NCBI GenBank assembly: GCA_041690995.1
Contig: JBEPVM010000015.1
Location: 1 to 32,140, forward strand
Length of the DNA: 32,140 nt
Direction of reading: 5' to 3'
Origin: UBA4722 sp041690995
GTDB lineage: Bacteria; Pseudomonadota; Gammaproteobacteria; DSM-16500
Each line of letters begins with the position of its first letter. Position 1 is the stretch's first letter. Below the pieces are notes generated by a model, which did not search any database, was not told the origin of the DNA, and was given only the letters and a program-made list of their open reading frames with translations. This document shows positions 32,074 to 32,140 of the stretch, piece by piece. Made by a program: the position numbers and the translations under genes.

Positions 32074-32140
32074 ACTACTTGAGTTCCCACCAGACCCCAA
32101 TGGCACTACCTTAAGGAATAATAGATAGAATAACTGTATG

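Noticed and set aside
32045..32139. Minus-strand frame entering from the right edge
   Set aside because: Short, cut by the window edge and mostly within the inverted-repeat arm; it could be the end of a transposase gene but nothing visible supports that.

Overview
The window looks like a chromosomal segment of a low-GC gammaproteobacterium, most likely in the Legionellales (a Coxiella/Rickettsiella/Aquicella-like lineage). This rests on the housekeeping set (mnmA-hflD-purB, pfp, mrp, a TyrP/Mtr-type permease, icd, clpS-clpA), the AT-rich codon use, and a large membrane protein without recognisable homology that could be a host-directed protein. The assignment is inferred from gene content only.

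Layout. (1) 1-258: debris of an IS66-like insertion sequence, including a decayed transposase C-terminus and a GTAA-type end. (2) 264-11982, minus strand: a tightly packed surface-polysaccharide operon. Read in the direction of transcription it holds a GT4 glycosyltransferase, a Wzm/Wzt-type ABC exporter, an AAA-ATPase/TOPRIM protein resembling single-gene (fused) PARIS or OLD-like defence proteins, a GHMP sugar kinase, a His-type (ColD/RfbH-like) PLP sugar 3-dehydratase, two extended SDRs, a classical SDR and two glycosyltransferase-like proteins. Neighbours mostly overlap or lie within 15 bases of each other. (3) 12191-14588, plus strand: a divergent pair, the initiating polyprenyl-phosphate sugar-phosphotransferase and galE. 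(4) 14614-21496, minus strand: AbiEi/AbiEii toxin-antitoxin genes run directly into mnmA, hflD and purB, followed by a permuted papain-like (YiiX-type) protein and a complete tyrosine recombinase. (5) 21655-23737, plus strand: PPi-dependent phosphofructokinase and a short Mrp/ApbC Fe-S carrier ATPase. (6) 23834-25122: two converging toxin-antitoxin modules, a RelE/ParE-like toxin broken by one in-frame TGA beside an intact Xre-type antitoxin, and a HigB/HigA pair with a perfect 18-bp palindrome over its promoter. (7) 25182-26375, minus strand: an unrecognised membrane-anchored protein with a possible U-box-like segment. (8) 26520-31840, plus strand: aromatic amino acid permease, icd, clpS, clpA. 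(9) 31841-32140: non-coding sequence with another GTAA-type IS-end-like motif and a 138-bp element bounded by inverted repeats.

How the genes work together. The phosphotransferase starts a lipid-linked glycan, GalE and the deoxysugar enzymes supply or modify sugars, the glycosyltransferases extend the chain and the ABC exporter moves it across the inner membrane. Most interesting are the defence-like ATPase/TOPRIM gene translationally coupled to the exporter, the AbiE module whose promoter seems to feed mnmA-hflD-purB, and the clustering of three toxin-antitoxin systems within about 5 kb. No rRNA, tRNA or CRISPR array was seen.
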